DNA from: Rubrivivax sp.
GTDB lineage: Bacteria; Pseudomonadota; Gammaproteobacteria; Burkholderiales; Burkholderiaceae_C
Direction: 5' to 3'
Length of the DNA stretch: 64,000 nt
NCBI GenBank assembly: GCA_027484825.1
Contig: JAIXSE010000001.1
Span: forward strand, 62,001 to 126,000
Under the pieces are notes generated by a model. The model searched no databases and was not told the origin of the DNA. It saw only the letters and a list, made by a program, of their open reading frames with translations. Shown here in pieces: positions 1 to 9,717 of this stretch. Numbering within the stretch: position 1 is the first letter of the stretch; each line of letters opens with the position of its first letter. The position numbers and the translations under genes are program-made.

Positions 1-1938
1 GCCCGGTGCCAGACGCCACAGCGCGCCCAGCACCAGTTTGTCCGGGCCTTGCGAGCGTGCGCCCAGGTCCAGGTCCAGCGCGCCGCCGGCGGTGCTGGCG
101 GTGCGGCCGCGGGTCAGCGCGTAGCTCCCGCTGAGTTGCCAGTCGCGGGTGGGGCGCCATTCACCGCTGATCTCGAAGCCCCGCACGGTGATCGGCACCC
201 GCTGCACCGAGCCGATGCCGTTGCTCACCACCAGCTGACTGCCCAGGTCCGAATGCGAGCGGTAGACCGACGCGGAGACACTGCCCTGAGCCCCGCGCCA
301 GGCCAGTCCCGCCTCGACGTTGTCGATCAGGATGGGCTGCAGATCCACCAGCGTGCTGACCGAGCGTCCGGCGGTGTTGACCGCCCGCAGGATCAGCCCC
401 ACGTCCGGCGACCCAAAGCCTTCGTTGTAGGACACGAAACTCGACCAGCCGCTCTGACCGAAGCGCCACACCGCGCCCAGGTTCTTCACCAGCTTGCTGG
501 CGCTGCGCTCGCCGCCTTCCACCGCACGGCTGCCGTAATAGGCGAGCGTGCTGTAGTCGTCCACGCGCAGGCGGCTGTGTTCATCGCGCAGGCCGCCCCG
601 CACGGTGATCGGGCCCCATTCATATTCGAGCTGACCAAAGGGCGCCAGGCTGCGATAGGCCATCGGCGGCACCCAGACGCGTCCGGTCTGCGTGAGTCGC
701 TGCTGGGACTCATCGTCCAGGTAGTCGGTGCCCAGGGTCAGCTCCAGGCCCGGGGTCCACAGGTCCGGGCGGACCCAGCTGGCGCGCAGGCCCCATTTGT
801 CGGCCTTGATCTCGCTTTGGTCCACCAGCGTGCCGACGGGCGCGATGCTGGCGTCCTGGAAGGTGGTGATCACGCCGCCGCTGTAGCGGGCGCTGAAGTT
901 CTGCTTGAAGAGCTGGACGGACGCTGAACCCTGGGCCAGGTCCGAATGGGTCCATTCCAGGCTGGCGGACCGCACTTCATTGCGCGGCGCCTCATAGGGC
1001 AAGGTGCCGCGGGCGGAGGTCGTGGGCTGGCCGGTGGCCCGGTTGCCGGGCACGTCCACCCGGTCGTCGAAGCCGTCGGCGTGGTAGCGGTTGAGCATCA
1101 ACTGCACCCGCTGGGGCCCGAAGTCCTTGCCGATCTTGATGAAACCATCAGCCGACTGGTGCAACGACTCGGTGGCCAGTGCGCGACCCGCGCCGTCCAC
1201 CCCGATGTCCTGGGTGCGTGCGCCGACATAGGCCACCACGTCGAAGTCGCTCTTGTGCTCGACCATGTAGCCGGCCTTCCAGCTGGCGGTGTCGCCGTGG
1301 AACTGGGTGCCGTACTTGAGCTCGACCGTCTGGCGGGTCCCCGGCTCGGTGGGGCGACGGGTGATGGTGTTGATGATGCCGCCGGTCGCGCCCATGCCCT
1401 GGGCCGCGGAGGCTCCGGAGACCACCTCGATGCGGCTCACGATCATCGGATCCGCAAAGTAGCCTTCCCGCCCGCCCAGACGCAGCGGATTGGTTTGCGG
1501 AATGCCGTCCAGCAGCAGCAGCGCATTGCGGCCGCGCAGGCCTTCCCCGAAGTTGCTCAGCTTCTGGCGCGAGGGGGCGTAGCCGGGAATCTGCAGGGCG
1601 AGCAAGGCGCTGGGGTCCTCGCTGACCAGGCCCTGGGATTCGATCTCCTGCCGGCTGATGACGCTGACGGCGCCGGGGATTTTGTCCAGCGCCTTGGCGC
1701 CTCGGGTGGCGGTGACCACGACCTGGCCCAGGGTCTGGGGCGCTTGGGCGCTCGCCGCAGCGGGTCCGGATGGCGCGTCTGCGGCCGTCGGGGCCGCTGA
1801 GGTCGCTGGTGATTGAGGATCGCTGGAGGACCCGGTCGAAGACGACGCTTCGGCCGCGGGCGCCGTCTGCGCCTGGGTGGAAGACAGACCAAAAAGACAA
1901 ACGCTGGCCCAGGCCAGCGCATGGAAACGCAACTGCAT
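1..1938 (-). CDS. TonB-dependent siderophore-type receptor (3' end outside window)
   Basis: Outer-membrane gated barrel, probably for a ferric siderophore or similar metal chelate, energised by TonB-ExbBD. Translation from the ATG at 1938 gives a signal peptide (MQLRFHALAWASVCLFGLSS, cleaved near AQA), a Ser/Ala/Pro-rich linker, then a plug domain: QVVVTATRGAKALDKIPGAV is TonB-box-like, followed by LRGRNALLLLDGIP and the plug signature GASAAQGMGATGGIINTITRR. Long beta-strand-rich barrel sequence with alternating aromatic residues follows. About 646 codons are present; the barrel C-terminus lies beyond base 1. A purine-rich GAGAG lies upstream of the start. It diverges from the efflux operon at 2263 and has a possible Fur box upstream. 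The substrate cannot be read from the sequence. Confidence 0.9.
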   Translation of the reverse strand, partial: MQLRFHALAWASVCLFGLSSTQAQTAPAAEASSSTGSSSDPQSPATSAAPTAADAPSGPAAASAQAPQTLGQVVVTATRGAKALDKIPGAVSVISRQEIESQGLVSEDPSALLALQIPGYAPSRQKLSNFGEGLRGRNALLLLDGIPQTNPLRLGGREGYFADPMIVSRIEVVSGASAAQGMGATGGIINTITRRPTEPGTRQTVELKYGTQFHGDTASWKAGYMVEHKSDFDVVAYVGARTQDIGVDGAGRALATESLHQSADGFIKIGKDFGPQRVQLMLNRYHADGFDDRVDVPGNRATGQPTTSARGTLPYEAPRNEVRSASLEWTHSDLAQGSASVQLFKQNFSARYSGGVITTFQDASIAPVGTLVDQSEIKADKWGLRASWVRPDLWTPGLELTLGTDYLDDESQQRLTQTGRVWVPPMAYRSLAPFGQLEYEWGPITVRGGLRDEHSRLRVDDYSTLAYYGSRAVEGGERSASKLVKNLGAVWRFGQSGWSSFVSYNEGFGSPDVGLILRAVNTAGRSVSTLVDLQPILIDNVEAGLAWRGAQGSVSASVYRSHSDLGSQLVVSNGIGSVQRVPITVRGFEISGEWRPTRDWQLSGSYALTRGRTASTAGGALDLDLGARSQGPDKLVLGALWRLAPG

Positions 1939-2040
1939 GCAGGACTCTCGAAGAGCAGATTCGGTGGGGTGGACAGGGCCACCGGCTAGTCCGCCACAAC
2001 GGTTGGCTGAGCCCCTGTTGCTGGCGATTGTAGCCCTTGT

Positions 2041-2055
2041 TGAGAATTGCTCTTA
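2041..2055 (-). promoter_or_regulatory. possible Fur box upstream of the TonB receptor
   Basis: TGAGAATTGCTCTTA matches the left half of the 7-1-7 Fur consensus (TGATAAT-N-ATTATCA) well and the right half poorly. It lies about 100 bases upstream of the receptor start, in the divergent intergenic region. Iron control of a siderophore receptor would be expected, but the match is only moderate. Confidence 0.3.
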
Positions 2056-2203
2056 TTTGGGAGTCTGACGGGCCTACCAGACACCCCGCGGCTGCGAGCC
2101 TGCTCGGCCGTTTGTGCGATCTTTCACGCATTCCCCTTTACTGTACAGGTCGGTTCATTTTTCCTTGACGGCGCCCGCCAGCCCCTCCAATAATCCGCCC
2201 ATA

Positions 2204-2218
2204 ACTGAACCGTTCAGT
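2204..2218. promoter_or_regulatory. TetR-type operator of the first RND efflux operon
   Basis: ACTGAACCGTTCAGT is a perfect 7-1-7 inverted repeat, 45 bases before the adaptor start. Flanking GCCCATA (2197-2203) and TATGGGC (2224-2230) are also complementary, so the region could fold into a bulged hairpin. Perfect palindromes of this size in front of RND operons are typical binding sites of TetR-family repressors. The obvious candidate ligand is the TetR-family protein encoded at 8160-8780 at the end of the same operon. Confidence 0.65.
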
Positions 2219-2262
2219 ACAGATATGGGCCGACTGCTCCCTTGGCCCGCGGAACTCCCGAC

Positions 2263-3456
2263 ATGCGCAAACGACTCGAGCCCTTCCTTCCCACCGCCCT
2301 GGTGTCCATTGCCGCCACCCTGACGCTGGCAGCCTGCGGGGACCCACCCGGAAGGCCGAACATGGGCGGCAACGGCACGCCAGAGGTGGCCGTCACCACC
2401 GTGCGCGCGCAGCGTGTGGCGCTCACCACCGAATTGCCCGGCCGTGTCACCGCTGCCTTGGTGGCCGAAGTACGGCCTCAAGTGGGAGGGCTGGTCCAGG
2501 AGCGTCGCTTCAAGGAAGGCAGCCAGGTCAAGGCCGGAGACCTGCTCTACCAAATCGACCCGGCGACCTATCGCGCCAGCGTTGACAACGCCGAGGCCGC
2601 ACTCGCCAAAGCCGAGGCCACGCTGGTCTCGACCCGCCTCAAGGCTGGCCGCTACAAGGAACTCGCCACCATCAAGGCCGTCAGCCAGCAGGACGCTGAT
2701 GACGCCGCCGCCAGCCTGCTTCAAGCCGAAGCCGATGTGAGCGCGGCTCGGGCCTCTCTGCAGACCCAGCGCATCAATCTGGCCTACACCCGCATCACCG
2801 CGCCCATCAGCGGGCGCATTGGCCGGTCCTCCGTCACCCCGGGCGCGCTGATCACCGCCAATCAGGCGTCCGCCATGGCCACGGTCCAGCAACTGGATCC
2901 GATCTATGTCGATGTGACGCAATCCAGCAGTGCCCTGCTGGCCCTCAAGCGCTCTCTGGAACAGGGGCATCTAAAGAGCGGCACCGCCAATGTCCGCCTG
3001 GTGCTGGAGGACGGCAGCCTCTATCCGCTGGCCGGCAAGCTGCAGTTCTCGGAAGTGACGGTGGACACCGCCACCAGCGCAGTCACGCTCCGCGCCGAAT
3101 TCCCCAATCCGCGCGGCGACCTGCTGCCCGGCATGTATGCCAAGGCGGTGATTGAAGAAGGCGTCCTGGACCAGGCAGTCCTGGTGCCGCAACCCGCCGT
3201 GACGCGGGACAGCACCGGCAAGGCCATCACCTATGTGGTGGATGGCGCCGGCAAGCTGGCGCAGCGGAGCGTGCGGGCCGACCGCGCCATTGGCGATCAA
3301 TGGCTGATCGGCAACGGCCTGCAGCCCGGTGACCGCCTGGTGGTCGAGGGCCAGCAAAAGGCCCGCCCGGGCCAGGCCGTGAACGTCAAGGCCGAAACGA
3401 CGACGCCCCCTGTGGCCAACACCGCCGCGGCCAGCGCCGCCGGCGACGCACGCTGA
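2263..3456 (+). CDS. RND efflux periplasmic adaptor (AcrA/MexA family)
   Basis: Membrane-fusion lipoprotein that bridges the inner-membrane pump to the outer-membrane channel. The ATG at 2263 gives a lipoprotein signal ([20 protein letters not shown], lipobox LAAC). Then come a biotinyl-lipoyl half ([20 protein letters not shown]), an Ala/Glu-rich coiled-coil hairpin ([20 protein letters not shown] through [10 protein letters not shown]), the second lipoyl half [15 protein letters not shown], and beta-barrel and membrane-proximal domains. 397 residues is normal for AcrA/MexA. A TTG at 2242 would extend the frame by seven residues but spoils the signal peptide. It is the first gene of a three-component pump operon; the pump gene follows after 20 bases. 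Confidence 0.93.
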   Translation: MRKRLEPFLPTALVSIAATLTLAACGDPPGRPNMGGNGTPEVAVTTVRAQRVALTTELPGRVTAALVAEVRPQVGGLVQERRFKEGSQVKAGDLLYQIDPATYRASVDNAEAALAKAEATLVSTRLKAGRYKELATIKAVSQQDADDAAASLLQAEADVSAARASLQTQRINLAYTRITAPISGRIGRSSVTPGALITANQASAMATVQQLDPIYVDVTQSSSALLALKRSLEQGHLKSGTANVRLVLEDGSLYPLAGKLQFSEVTVDTATSAVTLRAEFPNPRGDLLPGMYAKAVIEEGVLDQAVLVPQPAVTRDSTGKAITYVVDGAGKLAQRSVRADRAIGDQWLIGNGLQPGDRLVVEGQQKARPGQAVNVKAETTTPPVANTAAASAAGDAR

Positions 3457-3476
3457 GCCGCGAACGGAGGCCCTTC

Positions 3477-6400
3477 ATGGCACGATTTTTCATTGACCGT
3501 CCCATCTTCGCCTGGGTGCTGGCCATCGTCACGATGCTGGCCGGCACCATGGCGGTGCTGACGCTGCCCATTGCCCAATACCCAACGATTGCCCCGCCGG
3601 CGATCTCCATCTCCGCCAGTTACCCCGGCGCTTCGTCCAAGACGCTGGAGGACACCGTCACGCAGGTGATCGAGCAGAAGATGAAGGGGCTGGACCGCCT
3701 CTCCTACATCGCCTCCACCAGTGAATCGACCGGCAGCGTGACCATCACGCTGACCTTCGAGACCGGCACCGATCCGGACACCGCTCAAGTCCAGGTTCAG
3801 AACAAGCTGGCCCTGGCCACGCCGCTGCTGCCGCAAGAGGTGCAGCAGCAGGGGGTGCAGGTGACCAAGTCGGCCAACAACTTCCTCAATGTGCTGGCCT
3901 TCATCTCGGAGGATGGCCGACTCAACGGGTCGGACCTGTCGGACTATGTCGCGGCCAACGTGCAGGATCCGATCAGTCGCGTCGAGGGCGTGGGCGACAC
4001 CACGCTGTTCGGCTCGCAATACGCCATGCGCATCTGGCTGGACCCGTCCAAGCTCAACAGCTTCAAGCTCACGCCGCTGGATGTGAAGACGGCCATTCAA
4101 GCCCAGAACGCCCAAGTCTCGGCCGGTCAGCTTGGCGGCCTGCCGGCGGTGCCGAATCAGCAGCTCAATGCCACCATCACCGCTCAGACGCGCCTGAAGA
4201 CGGCGGAAGAATTCGAGTCGATTCTGCTGCGCACCCAGACGGACGGATCCGCGGTGCGTCTGCGCGACGTGGCCCGTGTCGAACTGGGCAGCGAAAGCTA
4301 CGCCACGGTGGCCCGTTTCAATGGCAAGCCTGCCGCGGGTCTGGCCATCAAGCTGGCCACCGGCGCCAATGCATTGCAGACCGTCAAGGGCATCGACGCC
4401 AAGCTGGACGAACTGAGCAAGTTCTTCCCGCCCGGCGTGAAGGTCATCAAGCCCTACGACACCACGCCCTTCGTGCGCATCTCCATTGAGGAGGTGATCA
4501 AGACGCTGGTGGAGGCCGTGGTGCTGGTCTTCCTGGTGATGTATCTGTTTCTGCAGAACTTCCGGGCCACGCTCATTCCCACCATTGCAGTGCCGGTGGT
4601 GTTGATGGGCACGTTCGGCGTCCTGGCGGTGTTCGGCTATTCGCTCAACACGCTGACCATGCTGGCGATGGTCCTGGCCATCGGCCTGCTGGTGGACGAC
4701 GCGATCGTCGTGGTCGAAAACGTGGAGCGGGTAATGAGCGAGGAGGGGCTGTCGCCCCTGGAAGCGACCCGCAAGTCCATGGGCCAGATCACCGGCGCGC
4801 TGGTGGGTGTGGCCCTGGTGCTGGCGGCGGTCTTCGTGCCCATGGCCTTCTTCGGCGGCTCCACCGGCGTCATCTACCGGCAGTTCACGGTCACCATCGT
4901 GTCGGCGATGACCTTGTCGGTGCTGGTGGCGATGATCCTGACGCCTGCCCTGTGCGCCACGCTGCTCAAGCCTGTCGAGAAGGGACATGCGCTCGCCAAC
5001 AAGGGCTTCTTCGGCGCCTTCAACCGGGCCTTTGACCGGGGCAATCGACGCTATCAGGGCATCGTGCATCACATGCTGGGCCGCGGCTGGCGCTACATGG
5101 CCGGTTATGCGGTGCTGGTGGCGATCGTCGGCCTGGTGTTCACCAAGATTCCCGCCAGCTTCCTGCCGGAGGAAGACCAGGGCACTCTCTTCACGCTGGT
5201 GCAATTGCCCCCTGGCGCGACCCAGGACCGCACACAGCAGGTGCTCGAGCAGGTCAATCACCACTTCCTGGTGGACCAGAAAGACGCCGTGGATGCAGTG
5301 TTCTCGGTGGCGGGTTTCAGCTTTGCGGGCAGTGGCCAGAATGCCGGCTTTGCCTTCGTCAAGCTCAAGCCCTGGAGCGAGCGCACCAGGCCCGAGCTCA
5401 AGGCTTCTGCGGTGGCCAACCGCGCCATGCAGGCGCTCTCGACGATCCGCAATGCCACCGTCTTCGCCATCGTGCCGCCGGCCGTCTCGGAGCTCGGCAA
5501 TGCCAGCGGCTTTGACCTGATGCTGCAGGACCGGGCCAACCTCGGCCATGAAGCGCTGATGCAGGCGCGTAATCAATTGCTGGGCGCGCTCATGAAAGAG
5601 CCAGGCCTGGTGGCGGTGCGCCCCAACGGCCTGGAGGACACGCCGGAGTTCCGGCTGGACATCGACGAGCACAAGGTGGGCGCGCTGGGACTGACGATGA
5701 GCGACGTCAACACGACGTTCTCGACCGCCTGGGGCAGCAATTACGTCAATGACTTCATCGACCGTGGCCGGGTGAAGAAGGTCTTCCTGCAGGCCGATGC
5801 CCCCTTCCGCATGCTGCCGGGTGATATCGATCACTGGTTCGTGCGCAATGCCAGCGGCACGATGGTTCCCTTCGATGCCTTCGCCACGGCGAGCTGGACC
5901 TCCGGTTCCCCGCGCCTGGAGCGCTACAACGGCGTGCCGTCGGTGGAGATCCAGGGCATGGCGCTGCCCGGTGCCATGTCCAGCGGTCAGGCCATGGACC
6001 TGGTCGAACGCCATGTGGCGGAGCTGCCGCCCGGCATCGGCTTTGAATGGACCGGCATCTCCCGGCAGGAGCGCGAAGCGGGCGGCCAGGCCGGGCTGCT
6101 GTATGCCGTCTCCATCCTGGTGGTGTTCCTGTGTCTGGCTGCCTTGTACGAGAGCTGGTCGATTCCGCTGTCGGTCATTTTGGTCGTGCCCCTGGGCGTG
6201 CTGGGAACGCTGGCCGGCGCCCTGCTGACCTGGAAGATGAACGACGTCTATTTCCAGGTGGGCTTGCTCACCACCGTTGGCCTGGCTTCCAAGAACGCGA
6301 TTCTGATTGTGGAGTTCGCCAAGGAATTGCATGCCAAGGGGATGTCCACGCTGGAGGCGGCGATTGCCGCGGCGCGCATGCGCTTGCGTCCGATCCTGAT

Positions 6401-6635
6401 GACCTCGCTGGCGTTCATCCTCGGTGTGCTGCCGCTGATGCTCAGCAAGGGGGCCGGCGCTGGCGCCCAGAACGCACTGGGCACGGCGGTGGTGGGCGGC
6501 ATGGTGTCCGGCACGGTGCTGGCCATCTTCTTTGTCCCGCTGTTCTTCGTGGTGGTGCAGCGCCTGTTCTCACGCGTGCGCCAGTCTCCCGTCGCGGAAT
6601 CGGCGCCTCCCCTGCTGAATGAAGAAGGTCATTGA
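3477..6635 (+). CDS. RND multidrug efflux pump, inner-membrane transporter (AcrB/MexB family)
   Basis: Proton-driven trimeric drug exporter of the HAE-1 family, 1052 residues, the usual AcrB length. Starts [20 protein letters not shown]. Internal twofold repeat, each half with six membrane helices and a large periplasmic loop. The proton-relay Asp pair is in [20 protein letters not shown] (TM4) and the relay Lys in [16 protein letters not shown] (TM10). AGG-rich ribosome site just before the ATG. Its stop is one base short of the preferred channel-gene ATG at 6637. The homologue at 26284-29448 is a diverged paralogue of the same family; substrate range cannot be predicted. Confidence 0.95.
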   Translation: MARFFIDRPIFAWVLAIVTMLAGTMAVLTLPIAQYPTIAPPAISISASYPGASSKTLEDTVTQVIEQKMKGLDRLSYIASTSESTGSVTITLTFETGTDPDTAQVQVQNKLALATPLLPQEVQQQGVQVTKSANNFLNVLAFISEDGRLNGSDLSDYVAANVQDPISRVEGVGDTTLFGSQYAMRIWLDPSKLNSFKLTPLDVKTAIQAQNAQVSAGQLGGLPAVPNQQLNATITAQTRLKTAEEFESILLRTQTDGSAVRLRDVARVELGSESYATVARFNGKPAAGLAIKLATGANALQTVKGIDAKLDELSKFFPPGVKVIKPYDTTPFVRISIEEVIKTLVEAVVLVFLVMYLFLQNFRATLIPTIAVPVVLMGTFGVLAVFGYSLNTLTMLAMVLAIGLLVDDAIVVVENVERVMSEEGLSPLEATRKSMGQITGALVGVALVLAAVFVPMAFFGGSTGVIYRQFTVTIVSAMTLSVLVAMILTPALCATLLKPVEKGHALANKGFFGAFNRAFDRGNRRYQGIVHHMLGRGWRYMAGYAVLVAIVGLVFTKIPASFLPEEDQGTLFTLVQLPPGATQDRTQQVLEQVNHHFLVDQKDAVDAVFSVAGFSFAGSGQNAGFAFVKLKPWSERTRPELKASAVANRAMQALSTIRNATVFAIVPPAVSELGNASGFDLMLQDRANLGHEALMQARNQLLGALMKEPGLVAVRPNGLEDTPEFRLDIDEHKVGALGLTMSDVNTTFSTAWGSNYVNDFIDRGRVKKVFLQADAPFRMLPGDIDHWFVRNASGTMVPFDAFATASWTSGSPRLERYNGVPSVEIQGMALPGAMSSGQAMDLVERHVAELPPGIGFEWTGISRQEREAGGQAGLLYAVSILVVFLCLAALYESWSIPLSVILVVPLGVLGTLAGALLTWKMNDVYFQVGLLTTVGLASKNAILIVEFAKELHAKGMSTLEAAIAAARMRLRPILMTSLAFILGVLPLMLSKGAGAGAQNALGTAVVGGMVSGTVLAIFFVPLFFVVVQRLFSRVRQSPVAESAPPLLNEEGH

Positions 6636-6636
6636 T

Positions 6637-8121
6637 ATGTTGCGTCCTCACTCATTTCCGAAGCTTCTGAGCCTGGGCTCATTGACCTTGGCCCTGGTGC
6701 TGAGCGGCTGTGTGAACCTGGCCCCCCGCTATGAACGACCGGATGCGCCGGTGCCGGGCACTTTCCCGGTGACCGGGGGCAGCAGCTCCGGCGGCAAAGC
6801 GAGCAATGACGCGCGCGACCACTCGCAGCACCAGGGGGACGGCGCCGTCAACGCCCCGGCCGCCGCAGAGCTGCCCTGGAGCGACTTCTTTACCGATGCC
6901 AAGCTGCGCCAGTTGGTGGAACGGGCCCTGCAGAACAACCGCGACCTGCGGGTGGCCGTGCAGAGCATCACCCAGGCGCGGGCCCAGTACCGCATTCAGG
7001 ACGCGGCCACCCTGCCGACCCTCAATGCCAGCGGCGGCATGACGGCGTCCCGCACGCCGGCCAGTCTGTCCGGCACCGGGCAGGCGGTGACGGGTCGGCA
7101 GTACAGCGCCACGGTCGGCGTCAGTGCGTATGAGCTGGATCTGTTTGGCCGCGTCCGCAATCTGAGCGCACAGGCCCTGGAGCAATACCTGGCCACCGAG
7201 GAAGCGCGACGCAGCACCCAGATGTCGCTGGTGGCGGAAGTCGCCACTGCCTATCTCACCTGGGCGGCGGATCTGGAGCGCTTGTCCCTGGCGCGTCAGA
7301 CCCTGCGCAGTCAGAGCGACACGCTGGCGCTGACCCAGCGCCGTTTTGAGCTGGGTGACGTGTCGGCCCTCAGCCTGAAGCAGGTGCAGACCAGCGTGGA
7401 GAGTGCGCGGGTGGATGTCGCCCGCTATACCGGTCAGGTGGCTCAAGACCGCAATGCGCTGGTCCTGCTGGTGGGCGCAGACGTGCCAGACGATCTGGCC
7501 CCGCAAACCTTGAGCGACTCGCTCAATGCGCTGCCGGAACTGCCCGCCGGGCTGCCTTCGGATCTGATGCTGCGCCGCCCGGACCTGCTGGAATCGGAAC
7601 ATCAGTTGAAGGCGGCCACCGCCAACATCGGTGCGGCACGCGCGGCGATGTACCCCAGGATCAGCCTGACCGGCACGGCGGGCAGCGGCAGTGATGCGCT
7701 GTCGGGCCTGTTCAAGGGCGGCTCCGGCGCCTGGACCTTCAGCCCGCAGATCAGCCTGCCCATCTTTGACAGTGGTGCCAATCGCGCGGGTGTTGACAGT
7801 GCCGTCGCCGCCCGGGACATTGCTCTGGCGCAATACGAGAAGGCCATTCAGACGGCGTTCCGAGAAGTGGCCGATGCCCTGGTCCAGCGCGAATCCCTGG
7901 CCGAACAGGTCAATGCCCAGCAGGCGCTGGTGGCGGCGAGCGGCGATGCGCTGACGCTGTCCGATGCGCGCTTTGCCCGCGGGGTGGACAGCTATCTGGA
8001 CGTTCTGGACGCACAGCGGACCTGGTACAGCGCGCAGCAGAGCCTCATCAGCCTGCGACTGTCCCGCCTCACCAATGGGGTGACGCTCTACAAGGCGCTG
8101 GGTGGCGGCTGGAAAGGCTGA
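6637..8121 (+). CDS. outer-membrane efflux channel lipoprotein (OprM/NodT family)
   Basis: TolC-like exit duct of the tripartite pump. Lipoprotein signal [20 protein letters not shown] with lipobox LSGC, then the NodT-family start [15 protein letters not shown]. Two OEP repeats follow, each with long helices ([80 protein letters not shown]). The ATG at 6637 is preferred because AAGAAGG lies 8 bases upstream; an ATG at 6619 inside the pump gene would add six residues. A His/Asp/Gly-rich insert (around residues 45-75) is not typical of the family core. Translationally coupled to the pump gene. Confidence 0.92.
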   Translation: MLRPHSFPKLLSLGSLTLALVLSGCVNLAPRYERPDAPVPGTFPVTGGSSSGGKASNDARDHSQHQGDGAVNAPAAAELPWSDFFTDAKLRQLVERALQNNRDLRVAVQSITQARAQYRIQDAATLPTLNASGGMTASRTPASLSGTGQAVTGRQYSATVGVSAYELDLFGRVRNLSAQALEQYLATEEARRSTQMSLVAEVATAYLTWAADLERLSLARQTLRSQSDTLALTQRRFELGDVSALSLKQVQTSVESARVDVARYTGQVAQDRNALVLLVGADVPDDLAPQTLSDSLNALPELPAGLPSDLMLRRPDLLESEHQLKAATANIGAARAAMYPRISLTGTAGSGSDALSGLFKGGSGAWTFSPQISLPIFDSGANRAGVDSAVAARDIALAQYEKAIQTAFREVADALVQRESLAEQVNAQQALVAASGDALTLSDARFARGVDSYLDVLDAQRTWYSAQQSLISLRLSRLTNGVTLYKALGGGWKG

Positions 8122-8159
8122 GTCATGGCCCCGCGTCGCTGCTTCGCCGGACGTGCGCG

Positions 8160-8780
8160 ATGAAGGCCCCACCTTGCCCAGCGCCCATGGATGCAGCGCC
8201 CCGGCCCAGGGGCCGTCCATCGCGGCGTGCGGACTTGCTGGCCACGGCCATGCGGGTGCTGGTGGAGCGCGGTATTCGCGACATGACGCTGGAAGAGGTC
8301 TCCTCCGCCGCCGGGCTGACGCGGGGTGCCATCTATTGGCATTTCGTCTCCAAAGAGCGGCTGGTGGAGGAGACGCTCGCGGCGACTCGGCTGCCGCTGG
8401 AGGCCCTGCAGTGGCTCACGGAGGAGGACCCGTGTCTGACACTGGCCCGGGCCTTGGGCGACAGCCTGTCGGCGGAACCTTCACGCAGGTTCTGCCAGAT
8501 GCTGGTGCTCAATGCGGGCGATCCAATGGCCAGGACGCGGGGGGCGCGCATTCATCGGGCCGTGACGCGCTTCATGATGAGGCATTGCATGCCTGGCGAT
8601 GGTGGGCCCGGCGGTGTCACGGCGGTGCCCAGGAGGCGGAGACAGTCCCGGTTGCGATTGGGGCAAGCGCTCTTGCTCGGGCTCTTGGTGCAGTGCTCCC
8701 TGTCGCGTCAGGGGGGCGTGCCCGACCCGGCCAAAGTGGCCGCAGCACTTCAAAAGCTGTTGGGGACTGAGCCGACTTGA
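8160..8780 (+). CDS. TetR/AcrR-family regulator at the end of the RND operon
   Basis: DNA-binding repressor, 206 residues. The N-terminal HTH is clear: RADLLATAMRVLVERGIRDM, then TLEEVSSAAGLTRGAIYWHF and the SKERLVEE turn, as in AcrR/TtgR/MexR2-type repressors. The C-terminal ligand domain is less conserved and ends in a basic stretch (PRRRRQSRLRLGQ). The ATG at 8160 has a weak GGA site; an internal Met at 8187 is an alternative start. It lies 38 bases after the channel gene on the same strand. Control of its own operon through the palindrome at 2204-2218 is inferred from context. Confidence 0.85.
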   Translation: MKAPPCPAPMDAAPRPRGRPSRRADLLATAMRVLVERGIRDMTLEEVSSAAGLTRGAIYWHFVSKERLVEETLAATRLPLEALQWLTEEDPCLTLARALGDSLSAEPSRRFCQMLVLNAGDPMARTRGARIHRAVTRFMMRHCMPGDGGPGGVTAVPRRRRQSRLRLGQALLLGLLVQCSLSRQGGVPDPAKVAAALQKLLGTEPT

Positions 8781-8848
8781 TCCGATTGGATCGTTGCGAT
8801 GGCTGCGGCGCGTTGCGGCACGAACAGCCAGCCAACAGGATGCATCGG

Positions 8849-8905
8849 CGGATTGCGGATTGCGGATTGCGGACCGCGAATCGCGAATCGCGAATCGGCG
8901 GCGCG
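8849..8905. repeat. three direct heptamers facing three near-complementary heptamers
   Basis: Three copies of GGATTGC are followed after GGACC by three copies of GCGAATC. The second block is nearly the reverse complement of the first (GATTGCG against GATTCGC), so the stretch can form an imperfect hairpin. It sits between the convergent ends at 8780 and 8910 and could act as a bidirectional terminator. It has no T-run. Confidence 0.6.
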
Positions 8906-8909
8906 GCCG

Positions 8910-9530
8910 TCAGTGCCGATTCAGGCAGCTGCGGTTGTAGTTGTCCTGCATGGTCTGCAGCAGCTCGCGCTGACGGTCGTTGAGGGACGCCATGTTGGCG
9001 CGCTTGTCGGCAATCACGGCGCGCATGTTGGCGCACTGGTTGTCCAGACGCTGGTTGTCCGCGAGCTGCGCTGCCGCCGCTTGACGCTGCTCGGTACGGG
9101 CGCGGTCCTGTTCGCGCCGATCCGCATAGAGCTTCTCCTGGGCCTCGCGGACCTGGTATTCGCAACGGGTGCGGTAGTCCTCATACAGGCTGCGCAAGGT
9201 CTCGCCCTGGATGCCGCGCACCGGTGCCGTCCGGATGGCTTCTTCCATCTGGGCGCATTGGCCGCTCAGGTATTTGGCGTGCTCCGGCGGCTTGGGCACG
9301 GAGGGGGTGTAGCTGTAGGAACGGCTGCGCGTGTCCCCCGTGTCCGTCGGGCCGACGGTGCCCAGCTTGGTGGAGCCGTTGGCAGCATCCGACGACCCGG
9401 CGCAGGGGCGGTCGGAGTAATACACCTGCCCCGTGCCGCTGGAGCAGCGATAGGTGGCGGCCGCCGCGTGGTGAGAGACAGAGAGGGCCATTGAAGCCAG
9501 CAGAACCAGCAGCCAGAAACGCACGGGCAT
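8910..9530 (-). CDS. exported DUF4124-like protein with coiled-coil tail
   Basis: 206 residues. Signal peptide MPVRFWLLVLLASMALSVSH cleaved after AAA, then TYRCSSGTGQVYYSDRPCAG, the short N-terminal motif typical of DUF4124-type periplasmic proteins (YRC, YSDRPC). The rest is a Gln/Arg/Glu-rich helical region (residues about 90-200) with paired cysteines (CAQ, CEY, CAN, CLN) that could be disulphide-bonded. Start chosen at the Met before the signal peptide; upstream in-frame codons lack exported-protein character. Stands alone on the minus strand. Function unknown. Confidence 0.75.
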   Translation of the reverse strand: MPVRFWLLVLLASMALSVSHHAAAATYRCSSGTGQVYYSDRPCAGSSDAANGSTKLGTVGPTDTGDTRSRSYSYTPSVPKPPEHAKYLSGQCAQMEEAIRTAPVRGIQGETLRSLYEDYRTRCEYQVREAQEKLYADRREQDRARTEQRQAAAAQLADNQRLDNQCANMRAVIADKRANMASLNDRQRELLQTMQDNYNRSCLNRH

Positions 9531-9603
9531 GGAGTTGTCAGATTTGTGAGCCAATGTGAACGCGCATTGTGCGAGAGCTTTCCGTGCTACCCGTGAGAGG
9601 GAA

Positions 9604-9627
9604 CCCACCCTCCCCCTTGAGGGTGGG
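9604..9627. repeat. 9-bp stem-loop
   Basis: CCCACCCTC and GAGGGTGGG separated by CCCCTT form a perfect 9-bp stem. It lies 90 bases downstream of the hydrolase stop (9718, minus) and upstream of the exported protein at 9530. It could be a weak terminator or a dispersed intergenic repeat; no T-run follows. Confidence 0.45.
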
Positions 9628-9717
9628 GCTGTGTTGCTGGGGGACGTCAGGCGGCTGGCCGGTGAAGAACGGCCCTCCCGGGCACCTCACACCGCAGAGG
9701 GGGTGGACACGCGGCCC

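Larger units (their letters stand above)
1939..2262. promoter_or_regulatory. divergent control region between TonB receptor and RND efflux operon
   Basis: 324 bases without a convincing gene, between the divergent starts at 1938 (minus) and 2263 (plus). It holds the Fur-box candidate at 2041-2055 and the perfect palindrome at 2204-2218. A GGTTCA half-site resembling one arm of that palindrome occurs near 2150. No clear sigma-70 promoter was assigned. Confidence 0.5.

Noticed and set aside
49..1800. Long plus-strand open frames opposite the TonB receptor
   Set aside because: Translations are low-complexity Ala/Arg/His-rich; the minus-strand frame has a signal peptide and TonB plug motifs.
3297..6332. 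Minus-strand open frame of about 1000 codons opposite the first RND pump
   Set aside because: Same shadow effect; no domain signature, while the plus strand has the complete AcrB relay motifs.
8849..8905. Possible CRISPR-like repeats
   Set aside because: Units are 7 bases with no spacers and no cas genes in the window.
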